The notes under the pieces are model-generated. The model saw only the letters and a list, made by a program, of their open reading frames with translations. It searched no databases and was not told the DNA's origin. A stretch of DNA of 64,000 nucleotides from Acanthococcus lagerstroemiae (taxonomy: Eukaryota > Arthropoda > Insecta > Hemiptera > Eriococcidae), in NCBI GenBank assembly GCA_031841125.1, contig CM063114.1, positions 42,553,574 to 42,617,573 of the forward strand, read 5' to 3'. Of this stretch, positions 1-11,980 are shown one piece after another. Numbering within the stretch: the stretch's first letter is position 1; each line of letters begins with the position of its first letter. Made by a program: the position numbers and the translations under genes.

Positions 1-13
1 ACACAGTTCGTAT

Positions 14-740
14 CTAGGCACGTTTACATTTATTGGCGTGTATGAACTGGAAAAAGGCAATCAGTGTATAATATTCCTCTTTCGAAATTGTGGTCAAGTC
101 ATTATAGCAATCCTTACCGTTTATTTTTTGCTCTATTCTCTGATCGTTCCATTTGGGGCATTCAACGATTGTATGCATGGCATTGTCAATTCCTATGTTG
201 CACTCATTACAGGTAGCACCAGGTAGAACTTTCAATTATTTTCATCTTATTTAGGTAACTTCCGAAATTGCCATGCCCACTTAAGAATTGAGTTATGACG
301 AAATTTGTATTGAAGTATTTCATTTTAACTCTAGCTTTAACGTTTGGTAAAAATTGATACGTGTTGTTCTGCCTGTGACTACTGTGTCATATCTGTCCTG
401 CCACGTATTGAAGGTGTTTTCCTTTGCTTCAATTATTTAACTTTTATCTTCATAAGTAAGATCCTTCCATTTTCTGAAGTTTTTTAATTTTTTTAATTTT
501 TTTAATTTCTAATCGTTCCTTAATCTTAAGATCAGTTGGAGTCATGCCCGCTGTGCACCAGACCGACGTGTTTGACACTGTCCTGTATGTCGACATTGCC
601 CCCAGAAGTATTTTCCTTTGTACTTTTCGCAATTTTTTCTCTTGTTCTTTTGTTAGATGGTCAGCGTACGCCAGAGAGCAGTAATCAGTGTATGACTCAA
701 ATATTGCTTTATACAGAGTGACTCTGTAGTTGAAGCTGTA
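14..740 (-). pseudogene. R1-type non-LTR retrotransposon, ORF2 C-terminal remnant
   Basis: Read on the minus strand, 800 to 450 gives the RT thumb/connector: LYKAIFESYTDYCSLAYADH, then a KLRKVQRKIL helix and YRTVSNTS, the pattern of R1/LOA-group elements. After frameshifts comes the TQFLSGHGNFGSYL block and then a zinc-knuckle-like tail, CNEC..........HTIVECPKW, ending at a stop at 14. In the family this tail follows the RT and helps nucleic-acid binding during target-primed reverse transcription. At least two frameshifts and an in-frame stop lie between about 230 and 450, so the copy is dead. Its 3' UTR lies off the left edge. On the 5' side it is cut off at about 740, where the TGAN array begins. 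Confidence 0.8.
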
Positions 741-1637
741 GCCGTAACTAGGTGAATCACTAAATAAATAAGCGAATGCCTGTGTGAGTGAGTCAATCAC
801 TGACTTATTGAGTGAGCAACAGAGTAGGGAATGAGTAAATAACTAAGTGAGTGAGTGAATCACTGAGTCACTGAGTACGTGAGTGAGTAACTTAGTGAAT
901 CACTAAATGAGTAAGCTAGTAACTGAGACAGTCACTGAGTCACTGAGTAAGTGACTGAGTGAGTGAGTGAATCACTGACTCATTTAGTGAGTGACGGATT
1001 AACTGAGTAGATAACTCAACGAATAAGCGAGTGACTGAGTGAATCACTGAGTCACTGAGGAAGTGATTGTGTAACTGTGTGAATAACTGAATAAGTAAAC
1101 GAGTCACTGAGTGAATCACTAAATAAGTAAGCGAATGACTGAGTGAGTGAATCACTGACTCAGTGAGTGACAGAGTGAAAAGATTTCGGGCTGCTCAAAG
1201 CGGTGGCGCGCTGTAGTCGTTTACCCTGTAACCCTGATCAAGGGGAATATTTCATTTACAGGCATGCGAAGAAATCTCAAAAAATTATGAAAACAAAAGC
1301 GTTTATCGAAAAAATGATTAGGACAAAATTTATAGTACATGCTGAGACCATTTTCATTTCAATTTGATGAATTCTTCTAAAATATGTAGGGTTTCAATAG
1401 TTCCTTTTTTTCCACGTGCCTAAAATTAAAGAGGGCGACTCTTTCGCGCTGGCAGTCCGAATAGTCATTGAAATTCGAAATTCAACGTTTGCTACAGACT
1501 TTTAGATTTTCGAAATGTCTTCCACATTTCAGCTTTGTTAAAACCTTTCAAAAATAACGTTCGATACTCAGCTTGAAACCTTCTGCTTTTAACTGACTAG
1601 TATCTAACAGGGTTCCAGGATCCAGGGTACTCCATTT
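741..1637. repeat. Dispersed repeat copy 1: TGAN-type tandem array plus unique tail
   Basis: From 741 to about 1180 the DNA is a degenerate 4-bp-periodic array (TGAG/TGAA/TGAC/TCAC words, for example GAGTGACTGAGTGAATCAC). It is followed by about 450 bp of ordinary sequence. The same combination recurs in the same orientation at 38410-39635, and both copies end at the same point (GGTACTCCA). Array plus tail are therefore one dispersed unit and not a local microsatellite. Minus-strand frames through the array (Ser/His/Leu/Thr-rich) are artefacts of the repeat. Confidence 0.85.
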
Positions 1638-1638
1638 T

Positions 1639-1965
1639 CAGAAACGAAATTTGGTTTTCAGTTTGGAAAGGTGGAGAAGAAAAATTTGCTGATAAATATT
1701 TTTTGAAAACTAAAATCTCGCCGACAAAATGTTTAAAAAATTAAAAATTTGCCAATTTTTTAATCGAAATATTTTTTAATTAAAAAAGAAAATAAATAAA
1801 CAAACAAACCTGCGTAAAAAATGAAAATTCAAATGAACAGTTTCAAAATTTGCCGACAGTCAAATTATTGGGGGGAGGGGTGTCAAATGAACAGTCTTAA
1901 AATTTGCCCACTGCCAAATTATTGGGGGGGGATAATCCCATACCCCTATAGTTTCGCCCCTTCTG
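1639..1965. mobile_element. MITE-like element, CAGAGGCGAAAC family, copy 1
   Basis: It starts CAGAAACGAAATTTGG and ends AGTTTCGCCCCTTCTG, imperfect terminal inverted repeats. The interior has repeated TTTGCCGACAAATA-like words, an A-rich stretch and G runs. Related pieces lie at 37741-38002, 44521-44750 (inverted) and 47745-47935. No matching 8-bp duplication is visible here. It abuts the end of the preceding dispersed repeat. TIR start and interior suggest a non-autonomous DNA transposon, possibly hAT-type. Confidence 0.6.
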
Positions 1966-4310
1966 ACGAGAGGGACGGGAGAAAGGGGAGGGGGATACAC
2001 TGGGCCCGGACATTAAGGGGGGCCCAATATTTTTAAAAGGCCTGAATTTCAACGCTTACGGCTACACCATACTGTAGTACGTCAAATCAACAATCACTCC
2101 TTACACCATGAAGGAAACCAGGAAAATAAAAAATGTTGGTTTCGAATGTATGCTTATAATTTTTTTCCATCTGACAAGAGAACAAAATGAACTGGAAGGA
2201 GAAGGGGCCCGTGGAAATTACCCCCGAGCCCTCTTTTTCTCTCTGCGGGGCTGATGGTGGTCGGACATACTTGAACGCTCAAAAAACTATTTTTCCCCCA
2301 TTGATTTTGGCTCATGAAGTTGAAAAACAAGATCCGGCACTGATTCCCTCTCAAGTAAGAGCCGTATAAAGAGGATACGAAAATTAAATGAAAAATAGGT
2401 CCTATTTTAAAGCACATTATATTGTAACCTGATAATGAGCTGTGCTCAAAACCGGTCGTTGTAATTTTTACTTTTTTCCCCCTTAAATTTGGTATTACAC
2501 ACTGCGGATTTGTAACAAGTTATGTGTTTTCAAAGGCGGCATTTTTAGTGTGTCGATAACTGAACAGCAATTGGCAAATTATACTCGCAGATAAAGTATG
2601 TTGCTACTGCAAATATATACTGAAGTTGATCGACCTAGTGGTCATTTAAAGAGCATAATGCCGATTTTTGCCGCTTGACTTTCAGTCAAGTTTCTTATTA
2701 TCTTTTGTTAAATGTCAATGTATCTAGAGAATTCCCGTTCGAGATTTCGGGGTGGTGTGTCAATTCCTGTGAAGTGCGACACTGCGAGTAGAAATTTGCA
2801 TTCAGCCACCTAGAGCGGTTTCATCTTTTATGAGATGACCGCGTTGAACTGTGCAAGTGGAACTCAATGGTGAGTATTGTGAATGCTTCAGATTTTTCAA
2901 TTGCTTTCCTTGTTCGAAGGGAGGTTTTCTGTTCTCGTGTGCTCACCCCTAAGTCCGGCCCTGCATGGTATTTTGAGAATAAGAGCATTTCAAGTTTTAC
3001 ATATACTCGATTCCCTACCCCGGTAGCATTCCATCGCCGGAAATTTTTTATTTCTCCTCATCTCTACTCCTCGGGTACCACACATTTGAAACCGGGTGTA
3101 TTTTTGTTTCAGTACTTTGAATAACTAGTATTTTTTGAAAAGTTTTCGAGCTAATAAAGTATACAAAAACCCATCGGGATATCAGTTATAGAGTATTTGA
3201 GGACCCCGAATTGAGTTTTGATATCAGTTCTCTCCTAAGTGAAAATTATGGCGCCAGGGAAGGGCGGCCAAGTAGTGCTAGGAATTTTCGACAATAAACA
3301 TTGGAAATTCTGCATTTAAAATTACAATTTTCGGCATTATTCAGCAATAACGAAAAGTAAACTTACAATATTAGAAAAAAAAAAAAAATTTAATGAAAAA
3401 GGATGTTTTCAAGTAATATTACAAAAATCTTTTATTGAACTTCACCACTAAATATTTCTCTATGTTATCCTGTGTGAAATATATAGTTCCATGAAAGAGT
3501 GAATTATTCAAGACCTGTTATTTTTCGTAAAAACTTGTTCAGCCTTCGTCTGCAGGCTATATCCACGAGCACTCGGGATTTCTGAAAGTTTTGAGGAAAC
3601 ATTATGGACAGTCAGCAGTTGGTCGTGTAGGGAAAAGTCTCTCGTTTCCAGCTTTCGAATTGTGTTAAGTAGGAAAGACAAGTAGGTTGAGATGAACGCG
3701 AGATCTGAGGCTAAAGTTTTCTGGGGGGCAATTAGTGATTTCAGGGTTTGGGTCTGTTTGCAATACCAAATTATTGTTGTGCGCAGATCATCGTTCTCGG
3801 CGTTATTCGGCTTTTAACTCTAATTTCGGCATTATTCGGTAAAATAAAATTTTTTCTCTGGCCTTGTCCTATCCTGATTCGTGTTCATCTTTGACTGCAT
3901 CCCTCCCATCTGCCCTCAAATAAACTCATTCGGCAAATGCCAGCAAATCCTAGCTCTAGTCATAAATGTTATGAAATACAGGGTAACCTCTTGGCAATAT
4001 TTTCCATCTCCAGTCATCTTTTCACCGGAAATTGTCATTTAAGTCATTTTTGGGAAAGCTTCTTCTTCATATTCGGGAAATTTTGCTGATTTTTTTCCTT
4101 TATTGTGTGCCCCCCCCCCCCGCTATGCAGATTGTAGCAAAAACTTCTAACGCAACTCTAGCTAGTAAGTTTTACCCGAGAAGGATAATACGAGAGTATA
4201 ACGAGCAAAGCAAGAAGAAAATCGAGTGTTGTGTTTCTACTTATTTGTCTCCATTTATTTAAAAATTTAGGTTTTTTGTGATGAGGGGGTTGAAAGTATT
4301 TATGATGACG
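1966..4310. other. AT-rich DNA without recognised gene
   Basis: Open frames here are short and without family motifs. A CAATG|GTGAGTATT donor-like site at about 2867 has a TTTCAG upstream at about 2684, but all three frames between them are closed, so I do not call an exon. Two short blocks rich in CGGCATTATTCG-like words (3330-3360, 3800-3845) resemble each other. A run of 12 C lies at about 4109. Nothing else is supportable. Confidence 0.5.
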
Positions 4311-4312
4311 AG

Positions 4313-4640
4313 TAGTGTCTAGAGAAGATCTGCAGCTACTGCGGACCCCGACAGGGCTCGCCTCGCCGTCACCCCCTTCCTGCGGCACCACACATAGCAA
4401 GACGAGGAGGTGAGGTCGGTGAAGGAAGGAAACACGTCCCTTTGTGGTGCACCCGAATTCCAAGTTAATGCTGGGTGATCGTTGTCTCGGTCAGTAGGGT
4501 GTCCCATGGTGGCCCTGGCAGGACAGCGTGAATCCGAAGCGAAGAGGCGAAGTGGGGGCTCGGGCTAGCCTCAGTGCGTCCCTCCAGTCACTGATGCGAT
4601 ACTCGAAAGGGTAGTTTCCACGGCCAGGGCTGCGGTGTTG
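4313..4640 (-). repeat. GC-rich SINE-like repeat, inverted copy
   Basis: This GC-rich block matches 6285-6550 in opposite orientation and shares its GGAAACTA..CTTTCGAGTATCGCATCAGTGAC segment and an internal CCAGGGCCACCAT..CCCTACTGACCGAG segment. A short third piece is at 25523-25593. The CTCGAAAGGGT segment also resembles the 3' half of the tRNA-derived SINE found at 34.5, 41.4, 55.9 and 58.3 kb, which suggests a shared SINE domain. I cannot see a tRNA-like head or a clear TSD. Confidence 0.6.
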
Positions 4641-5235
4641 GAGAGACAGAAAAGTGTATAAAGAGAGAAGCACAAAAGAGAAGGAAAAAATTGCAAATCC
4701 AATTCTGGTCATATTTTGGTAATTTTTCAAATTTATAATAAGGTAATTTTTCCATTTTTTTTTTTCTGTGAAATTTCGAGTGGTCGCTCTGAAAATACAA
4801 TATAGGTGTCAAATGTTGGGATCTCAGAGTGACTGATTTCATTTTTTTCCGTATTGTTTCGACTCTAGTCTCATAACTACTGTGACATCTAAGGAGGAAC
4901 GAGGAGCCAGAATGAAAAGTAATGTCACGTCTAGGATTTCTTGGGAATCCATTTTGATGTAATTTTGTCTGTAAAAGTAGAAAATTATGGTACCAGGGGC
5001 GGGGACCAAGTTAAAAGTATCCTGGAACAAAACATGGATATCGATTATAAGGTTTCAATGGTCGCTGAATTCATTTTTCTTGTTCTTTTGACTCTATTTC
5101 TGATAAGTATAACATCTTCGGATGGGGGAGATGCAAACCTTGTTTGGTTAGACTATAGCACTTTCCATTTTCCAAAAATAAAAAATAATAAAAAAATTTT
5201 AAAAGTAACACTAAAGTCTACAAGTCTACAAACCG
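4641..5235. other. No recognised feature
   Basis: AT-rich DNA. A 118-codon frame (4941-5297) runs from here into the T- and G-rich edge of the next repeat and ends in low-complexity Phe/Val. I do not regard it as a gene. Confidence 0.5.
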
Positions 5236-6222
5236 TGGTGTCGCTATTTTTTTTTGTTTTTGTTGTTGTTGTTGTTTTTTTTTTTGGGGGGGGGTAATTT
5301 TTTTAGTAGATGACGTACATTCATCGGCGTTGGTGGATTTTTGGGGGAGGGGTGTTGTATGTTGTATTAAAGTGTCTACCAGTCATTTAGGTCATTTATT
5401 CTCAGTCATGGTCATCTAAAAATTTAAGAATCAGTAAATTATACCTTGAAAGAGAAAATAAAGAATTTAGAATTGGAAAATTCTATTATAATGACGAGGG
5501 CTGCAATTTTTATGCGAATGTATATTTTTATCTATGGCGTATAGGTATTAGTTTCAAAAGATCTTCACGAATCACAGAATTCTGAGCCAAATGAGCAACA
5601 CTTCATCCTGCATATTTCGCATATTTTGGCATTTACCGCATAATATGTGCATTATTTCCTGGGGGCATCTCCTACTAAAAGAAGACTGGACTCTTTTAAG
5701 GAGATACTCTACTGGATCATTTTAAAATATGATAAAAATTGTCTCAGTGTATCCAACTTCATTTTTCCTTTGAAATGATATACCTATATTGTATTTACGT
5801 ATTTATGCATATTTTACAATTTTGGCGCATATTTTCGGCGTATTATTTAGACTGAATTCAGTGCATAAAATATGCGCATATTTCGATATTTTTCGCGCAT
5901 AAAAATTGCAGCCCTGATAATGACGATAAATCGAAATATCTGCTTACAAAAGTCTTCGCATGTATGACATGCTTATGCGAGTCGTGTGAGACGTGATCGC
6001 CATGCGCATATTAAGGTAGATGAGCTCTATAAGGCCCTAATTTAAGGTCTTGGCTCTCCAGATTTTCATGTAAGTGATTTCATGTTTTTCCTTTTAATAT
6101 TTAAAAATTGGCTAGCTTGAAATTTTTCTATACTGCTCCAGGTACCTCGAATCTTCTAATAAAAATACCCCTTTTTCAAAACTTGCGATAAGGTCAGCGC
6201 ACCAAAGAAAGCTGGGCCTATA
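5236..6222 (+). repeat. Large dispersed repeat copy 1, inverted relative to 42753-43975
   Basis: It begins near GGTGTCGCT.. and ends near GCGCACCAAAGAAAGCTGGGCC. The reverse complement recurs at 42753-43975 with the same order of blocks (CATCGGCGTTNGTGGATTTTT, the nested hAT MITE, CAAGCTAGCCAATTTTTAAA, the GCGCACCAAAGAA end). No coding frame is seen. Its ends are not inverted repeats of each other, so its own class is unknown. Confidence 0.8.
5496..5916. mobile_element. hAT-type MITE (CAGGGCTGC family), 421 bp
   Basis: Terminal inverted repeats GAGGGCTGCAATTTTTATGC and GCATAAAAATTGCAGCCCTG (first base mutated C to G) are flanked by a perfect 8-bp duplication ATAATGAC at 5488-5495 and 5917-5924. 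CAGGG ends with 8-bp duplications are typical of hAT transposons. It has no transposase frame. The interior is rich in ATGCGCATAT words. The inverted paralogue at 43081-43728 has the same TIRs and the same TSD; 16715-17445 is a more diverged family member. Confidence 0.92.
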
Positions 6223-6284
6223 ACCTAGTAGTTGGTGTGGAGGGACGTATGGCGATGCATGCATGCCAGAGTAGCCCCTATGAC

Positions 6285-6550
6285 ACCGCACCCCCGGTCT
6301 CGGAAACTATCCTTTCGAGTATCGCATCAGTGACCGGAGGAACGCTTTGTGGCCGGTCCGAGCCTCCATTTCTCCTTCCCGCAACGGTTCGCGCGTCCTA
6401 CCAGGGCCACCATTGGGTTCCCTACTGACCGAGGTTCGTACTCGCTGAGCGCTCGCCTGGGATTCAGGTCCCCACGGCCGGACGCGCTGCCTCTCTTCAC
6501 TCACCCCTCACCTCCACGTCTTGGTCCGTGTGTCGACGCAGGCAGGCGGT
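6285..6550 (+). repeat. GC-rich SINE-like repeat, direct copy
   Basis: Contains CCCCTATGACACCGC, GGAAACTATCCTTTCGAG and TCGCATCAGTGACCGGAGG, matching 4313-4640 in reverse and the fragment at 25523-25593. It sits directly beyond the poly(A) end of the R1-like element at 6556. The 111-codon plus-strand frame through it is not protein-like. Confidence 0.6.
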
Positions 6551-6555
6551 GGCCA

Positions 6556-9165
6556 ATATCCTTTTTTCTTCTTTTTTTCTTTCCTTTTTTTTTTTTTTTT
6601 GTTTTTTGTTTGCTCGGGTTGATCAAAAGACCAAAGCACGGGGCCACTCCTGCTCCTCCCGCTATAGTAGCAGGGATCTGCTGAGGGGCTTGCATTTTTA
6701 ATAATACCTTATATCACTCCTTCCACAGCAGGAAGTGGTCCTGAGGGGGGAGGTGATATGTCTGTCGTATATCTACATATAACTACGTGTAATAGGGTTA
6801 GGCTTCTTTCTGCTTGTTCAGCCGAGGCCAGATCCCAGTAGGAACAACTGCAGCGATGGCATTGAGTGCCTGCCACAGCAGTCCCACCAGAATCCCGCTG
6901 GACTGTTCCGCTTGTCTTCTGCAATGGGTTGTTCGTCTACATTAATGTGTGTATCCCATCCACCCACAGCCATTGGTTGTGAGACACAATGTTATCAGAG
7001 GGGTGGATTTCTACACAGCTAGCCACCAAGAGCGTGGTATTTAATTTTTAAATATGTGTGTTTTTTATTTTGTTTTTTTTTCCACCTTCTATGTATATTC
7101 AAATCAGTTACACTGCTGTGATTGAAATTTCTTTTCAAAATAGTCTACTGTGTCCCAGTAGCTGCTTCTTCCGCTTCGGCTGCCCACAGTTGCTTCACGC
7201 AGTCACGGATGTAAGCCCTGCAGCTAGGCCTTGAGAGGTCCAGCTGCGCAGGTCGACCATCGGCAAACAGCGGACACTCCGTGAGGATATGTTCCGCAGT
7301 CTGCCAGACACACGTCTCTTCATTATGAAGAGGTATGCCTTGAAGTAGCTATGACCAGTCAGTCCCTGGGCTAGGTAAAAGTCCACCCCATTGACTCCCT
7401 TCGTACTTACTGTGGGAAGTAGTTTTTGGTCCACTGGCCAGTGGGTGTATTATCATACCATGTTTGCCAGATTTTGACGTATGACTTTCCCAGCCTTCTC
7501 CTCACTACAGGGGGCTTGGATAGGACTGGGGGTAGCTCATGCCTGTTGCAGTTTTGTGGAAGGGGTATTCTTTTGCGCCACGAATATATCACAGCCGATT
7601 TTTCTATTGCCAAACGCAGGGGGAGGATATCAGAAATATTACAGGCAGTTAGGTATGGCACCGTTCTATACAACCGGCCGCATGCAATCACTAATTTTCT
7701 GTGCATGCTGTCTATTTTGTTGCGATTTGCCTCGGGCGAATACTGGACTCCCATAGGACATAATGGCATTAACAGTGTCCTCGATCATAGTCCTACGGGA
7801 TTTGTTGTCGTATCCATAGTTATTGTGGAATACGGACAGCAGTCGCCGAAACACAGATTCCGATTTCTCACACATTTTATTGATATGTGTCCCCCACCTA
7901 AGTTCGTTGTCAACAAACAACCCAAGGTATTTTATAACATTCTTACTGTCCAAAACATACCCATTACTTAATTTTATTGCTTGTTATTTTGGGGTCCTCT
8001 TATTTTTAATGTTCCCAAAGATGATTACCTTTGTTTTTTCTTTGTTACAAATGAGATTAGCAGCCAGGAGTGTCTCATTTATCCTGTCCAGAGCTCCAGA
8101 AATGGCCTTTTCAAGTCCGTCACGAGAGTTGCCGCGCACCAACATAATTGTATCATCCGCATACCATGTAAAATGACAACCAGTGGTGTGCAGCCCCTCC
8201 AGGACAAAGTTGTAGCCAATATTCCAGAGCACCAGACCAAGTACTGACCCATGTGGGCAACCTTTAATCAGAAAAGTACTGGCATTGCCACTACATATTT
8301 CTCTGTTGGATGTGTAATTTTGAATGATCGTGATGAGGTATTCAAGAAATTGGAATCTCATCAACTCTCCAATCAGGTGTCCCCAACTTAGGTTCTCAAA
8401 GGCCCCAGATCAGTGGCGTAGCCAGGATTTTTTCAAGGGAAGGGATCAGCAAAATTTTGGGCGGGTGGGGGGGTACACCTAATATGAACTGTATATTTTT
8501 ACATTGACGTATCAGTATCAGTATGTTGTGCTTTTCAACTTCAATTATGCATACGAATTTAAATTTCACTTCGCGCATTTACTGTGATACTGCCAGCATG
8601 TAAAAAATTCTCCTCTCAAGGGGGGGGGATTAATCCCCCTAATCCCCCCTGGCTACGCCACTGCCCCAGATATGTCAATTGCAACTGCTGCCGTACACCA
8701 TGATAGGTGTCTGTTGATGCGTACCTGGTCCAGGAAGCTATGCACTGCATCAACTGTGCTACATTTTGACGGAAGCCAAATTGTCTTGTAGACAGAATAT
8801 TATTATTGCTAATGTGCTGATTAATTCTATTAACAATTAGTCGTTCCAAAGTATTTCCTAGTACAGACAGGAGGGTGATTGGTCTGTACGATTTAACCTC
8901 ATTTAGGGTCTTTATTCTCCTTCAGAAGCAACATAACCTTCCCCGGCTTCCAGCAGTCAGGGAAGGTGCAGGTTTGAAGGCACCCTGTAAAAAGAATGGC
9001 CAAAGTATTTCGATTTGATTTGTTGTAAATTTTCAGTATTTTGTAATTGATCTCATCCAGCCCTGGGGCTTAGCGATTTCTAGATTTTTTCAGCACATTA
9101 GTCACTTTATTGTCAGTTACATAGCTTCCAGGTGGGGAGCTCCTCACAATGTAATCGAAGCCTAA
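6556..9165 (-). pseudogene. R1-type non-LTR retrotransposon, 5'-truncated, RT to poly(A)
   Basis: On the minus strand, 9130 to 8000 holds the RT: APGLDEINYKILKIY, SYRPITLLSVLGN, NNILSTRQFGFRQN, AVAIDISGAFENLSW, KGCPHGSVLGLVLWN and the catalytic YADDT. Then follow the thumb (7769-7407), FYLAQGLTGHSYFKAYL, a frameshift, and the tail QTAEHILTECPLF, ending at a stop near 7155. The remaining 3' UTR runs to a T-rich tract on the plus strand (6556-6612) that is the element's poly(A) tail. The 5' part, including the endonuclease, is missing. It carries a stop in the APGLDE block (TAA for Lys), frameshifts, and a hAT MITE at 8411-8663. Confidence 0.88.
8411..8663. mobile_element. hAT-type MITE inside the R1 RT, 253 bp
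   Basis: Perfect inverted ends CAGTGGCGTAGCCAGG and CCTGGCTACGCCACTG are flanked by a perfect 8-bp duplication CCCCAGAT (8403-8410, 8664-8671). Removing the element plus one duplication restores the RT frame across AVAIDISGAFENLSW. No transposase is encoded. Confidence 0.96.
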
Positions 9166-9755
9166 TGAGATCGGTTTTTGTCATGTTTCCCGAATTTGGC
9201 AATTAGGAGAGAATCCTCACTAATTGCCGGAGGGCAAAAGCCAACTTTTTTAACCTGTGTCTTGTGGGGTGTTCCCCAGGCTGAGTCCACTGTAAGACCT
9301 AACCTAATACCTAATAACGTAATAAGCCTGACCTGAAATTCGGTAAATAAAAAGTTAAGCATGGGTCAAATAGAAATTTATGAGCAAGTTATACCTGAAA
9401 TGATAATTCATCTTACCAGGCTGGACCTTATTAAATTACATAACACTATTTTTCGTGAGAATCGCATACCTCGGTTCCAAATTGCTCTAATTTCATTTTT
9501 CTGGCGTCGATCGTTAACCAACTACCACTACAACAACTATCCAATGTTTAATTTTTGGATAAAAAATTCCATTTGACTAACATAATACTCGTAAAACCTT
9601 CAAGTTACACAAAAAACATAGCGGAACACTTTTTACATTATTGGAAAATCATCAACCGGCATATCTCGGTACTTGTCCCTTAGTCGATTGAAAGAGAAGG
9701 GAGAGAGAAAGCAAATGGGAACCTTAAACACTAGCACAGCGCCAGTGGACTAATA
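9166..9755. other. No recognised feature
   Basis: AT-rich DNA beyond the 5' truncation point of the R1-like element. Two frames of 66 and 71 codons lack motifs. Confidence 0.5.
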
Positions 9756-10152
9756 CAAGGTGTCTACAGGTTTGGAAAATTTGGAAAGTTTGGAAAAAGT
9801 CAGGAATTTGAAAAGTAGGTCAGGAAGTTTGGAAATAGTCAGGAAATTGAACAATATTTTTAAGAAGTTTGGAATTTTTCATCTCCTTGGTAAAGTTTTA
9901 CAGAATGAAATACTTGAAGAAATATAATTCATAACTTAGTTCATCGCTTTGTTTGTTTTTATGTATATCTGTGAACACCTTCCTAATACTTTCACCCAAA
10001 AATCAACTTAAAATTTCAGTTAATTTTAACCATAGCGTCTAGTAGTATAAACATAAATATTATACTGTCTATATACTGTAAAGGTAGGAAGAGAAAGAAA
10101 AAGTTTGGAAAAAGTCAGGAATTTATATTTTTCCATTCTTGTAGACACCTTG
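9756..10152. mobile_element. TIR element, CAAGGTGTCTAC ends, 397 bp
   Basis: Ends CAAGGTGTCTACAGG and GTAGACACCTTG are inverted, with GGAAAA-rich subterminal words repeated (TTTGGAAAAAGTCAGGAA occurs several times at both sides). The flanks share TAATA (9751-9755, 10153-10157). A fragment of the same family, ending in GGACACCCTG, is at 39943-40023. Non-coding. The short flank duplication leaves the superfamily open. Confidence 0.75.
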
Positions 10153-10249
10153 TAATACCTTGATAAAAACAATTAGACAGTGTTGCCATATCATGAAGGA
10201 ACAACTTTGCTGCACGTTATAATGCAGTCTAAAGCATAGCAGTCAAGAT

Positions 10250-10442
10250 CGGCGTGGGATGGAGGAGAGGGTGGAAGGAGTGGAGATGGAGAGAGGATGG
10301 TGGTGAGAGTTGGAGGAGGGAGATAAAGGATGGAGAGGAGTGTGAAGGATATTGGAGGGGGAGAGGTGGCAGGGGCAGAAGGGGAACTCGGGAGGAGGTG
10401 ACGGGTGGAGGGCAGAAGGGGGACGGGAGGAGGTACGTTGGG
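10250..10442. repeat. Purine-rich low-complexity tract
   Basis: G and A make up nearly all bases on the plus strand (GGAGAGGGTGGAAGGAGTGG and similar). Frames through it on both strands are composition artefacts. Confidence 0.8.
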
Positions 10443-10786
10443 CCTCATATTGGGGATCCGGGTCTTATTGGGCTCATGTACCTTATGCAATAAAATTGTT
10501 TTTTTTCCCCATTGAAGTGTAGTATTATAGACGAAGAAGTATATTTAGCTTTAGTTTATTATTTGCATTCATAGAAAATGGGGGGGGAGAGGTCATTTAT
10601 TTTTAGATTTCTATTTTGCTAGACACCCTGTGTATGTATTGCGAGTTATTAAGTGTATGGTATGGTACTACTAATTGCGGTATCACAAAGCACTAATTCG
10701 TTTACAAATTTTTTATAACTACAAATATAAATATAATTATTGGCCTTTGAATTGGAGGGAGGGGGTTAATTTTGATCATTTCTACC

Positions 10787-11148
10787 CAGTGGCGGAACCA
10801 AGGGCGGGCCTGGGTAAGCCAGGCCCTTCCAAAACTTTTTTGGCCCGCCCAATTTTTTTTTGAACGATCTGAAATTTTTTAACGAAAAATAACTCACAAT
10901 AGACGAAAAGAATTCAAAAATAAAATACTTATAATCGATTTGCCAAAAGTTTAAATTTAGATAATGTTGTAGAGAATTTTGCTCTTCATCATAAAAATAG
11001 TCGTATTCTTTTATATTAATTGTTAATATTATGTAAGTACATACATATACAAATTTTTATAACAAGTACATAGTTTCATTAAAATCCCCGTCCTTAACAA
11101 TCCGGCCCTTCCGTGCCCACCCGAAAAAAAATCGTAGTTCCGCCACTG
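10787..11148. mobile_element. hAT-type MITE, 362 bp
   Basis: Ends CAGTGGCGGAACCAAGGGC and CGTAGTTCCGCCACTG, flanked by a perfect 8-bp duplication TTTCTACC (10779-10786, 11149-11156). A GGGCGGGCCTGGG..GCCAGGCCC subterminal palindrome lies near the left end. Non-autonomous. Confidence 0.95.
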
Positions 11149-11290
11149 TTTCTACCCCCAACTCTCCCCCTCTCAGCGACGTCCATGTCTTCCATGATTC
11201 ATATTCACTCCCCCCCTTTTTTTCTAAAGAATTTACTTCAATGATACCAATTTTATAGCTCTTATAGAAGGTGTCAGCCAAAATGCGCCC

Positions 11291-11545
11291 TTAATTTTCA
11301 AAAAACTGTACTACTTTCATTCACCGCGCTGTAATAATGCACTCGTTGATTGGAAAATGTTCAAATTTGTTCTGTGGATAGTCAATGAATTATGTATCCT
11401 CCAGCAACCACTATTCCTTCCTTGATTTCCAAAAAACTCGCAGGGTAAAAGTTTACTACTTTCATTCAACGCGCTGTCATGATGTACTCAGCGATTAGAG
11501 AATGTTCGAATTTATACAGTGGATAATCAATAAGTTATGTATCCA
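11291..11545. repeat. Two-copy tandem duplication, about 125-130 bp unit
   Basis: Blocks from about 11291 and 11415 share TACTACTTTCATTCANCGCG, CTGTNATNATGNACTC, GAATGTTC and TCAATNANTTATGTATCC in the same order. Diverged, non-coding. Confidence 0.75.
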
Positions 11546-11980
11546 CCCTACTTTGGCCGTCAATCGATAGGTGGCGTTGTATTTCCATACGGCATACGAG
11601 GTGCAGTCTCAGTTACCACAGGGCAGCCTTTGTATTCTGTTGACTTTTATATCACTCACGGTTCAACCTCAGAATTGAAACGTGGTCAATGAAATTCTCC
11701 AAACAATGTTTTACTCGTACTGATCGTTTCAATATGATATACCCACTGAACAAATACTTGTTCATATACATTTTACTAAAAAAAAAAAAAACTGTATATT
11801 TAATTAAATGGAAACGCAAACCACGGTCATGTAATTAGTTTAACTCTGTTTTAGAACTGCCAAGTATTAAAACAGGTACAAGGTCGAGTCGAAGACATAA
11901 TATAGGCTTATTTTGTAGTGATACGATGCGTTACATGGTGGATGGCGGAAACAAATCTAACCAGTACCTAGGCATTACTA

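Noticed and set aside
741..1155. Minus-strand Ser/Leu/His-rich open frame that looks like a repetitive protein
   Set aside because: It is a translation of the TGAN simple array; the same happens at 38496-38720. No ATG context or motif.
2684..2867. Possible coding exon between TTTCAG and GTGAGTATT
   Set aside because: All three frames contain stops. It could only be a UTR exon, for which there is no other evidence.
6349..6684. 111-codon plus-strand frame ending in Phe-rich sequence
   Set aside because: Runs from a GC-rich repeat into the antisense of an R1 poly(A) tail.
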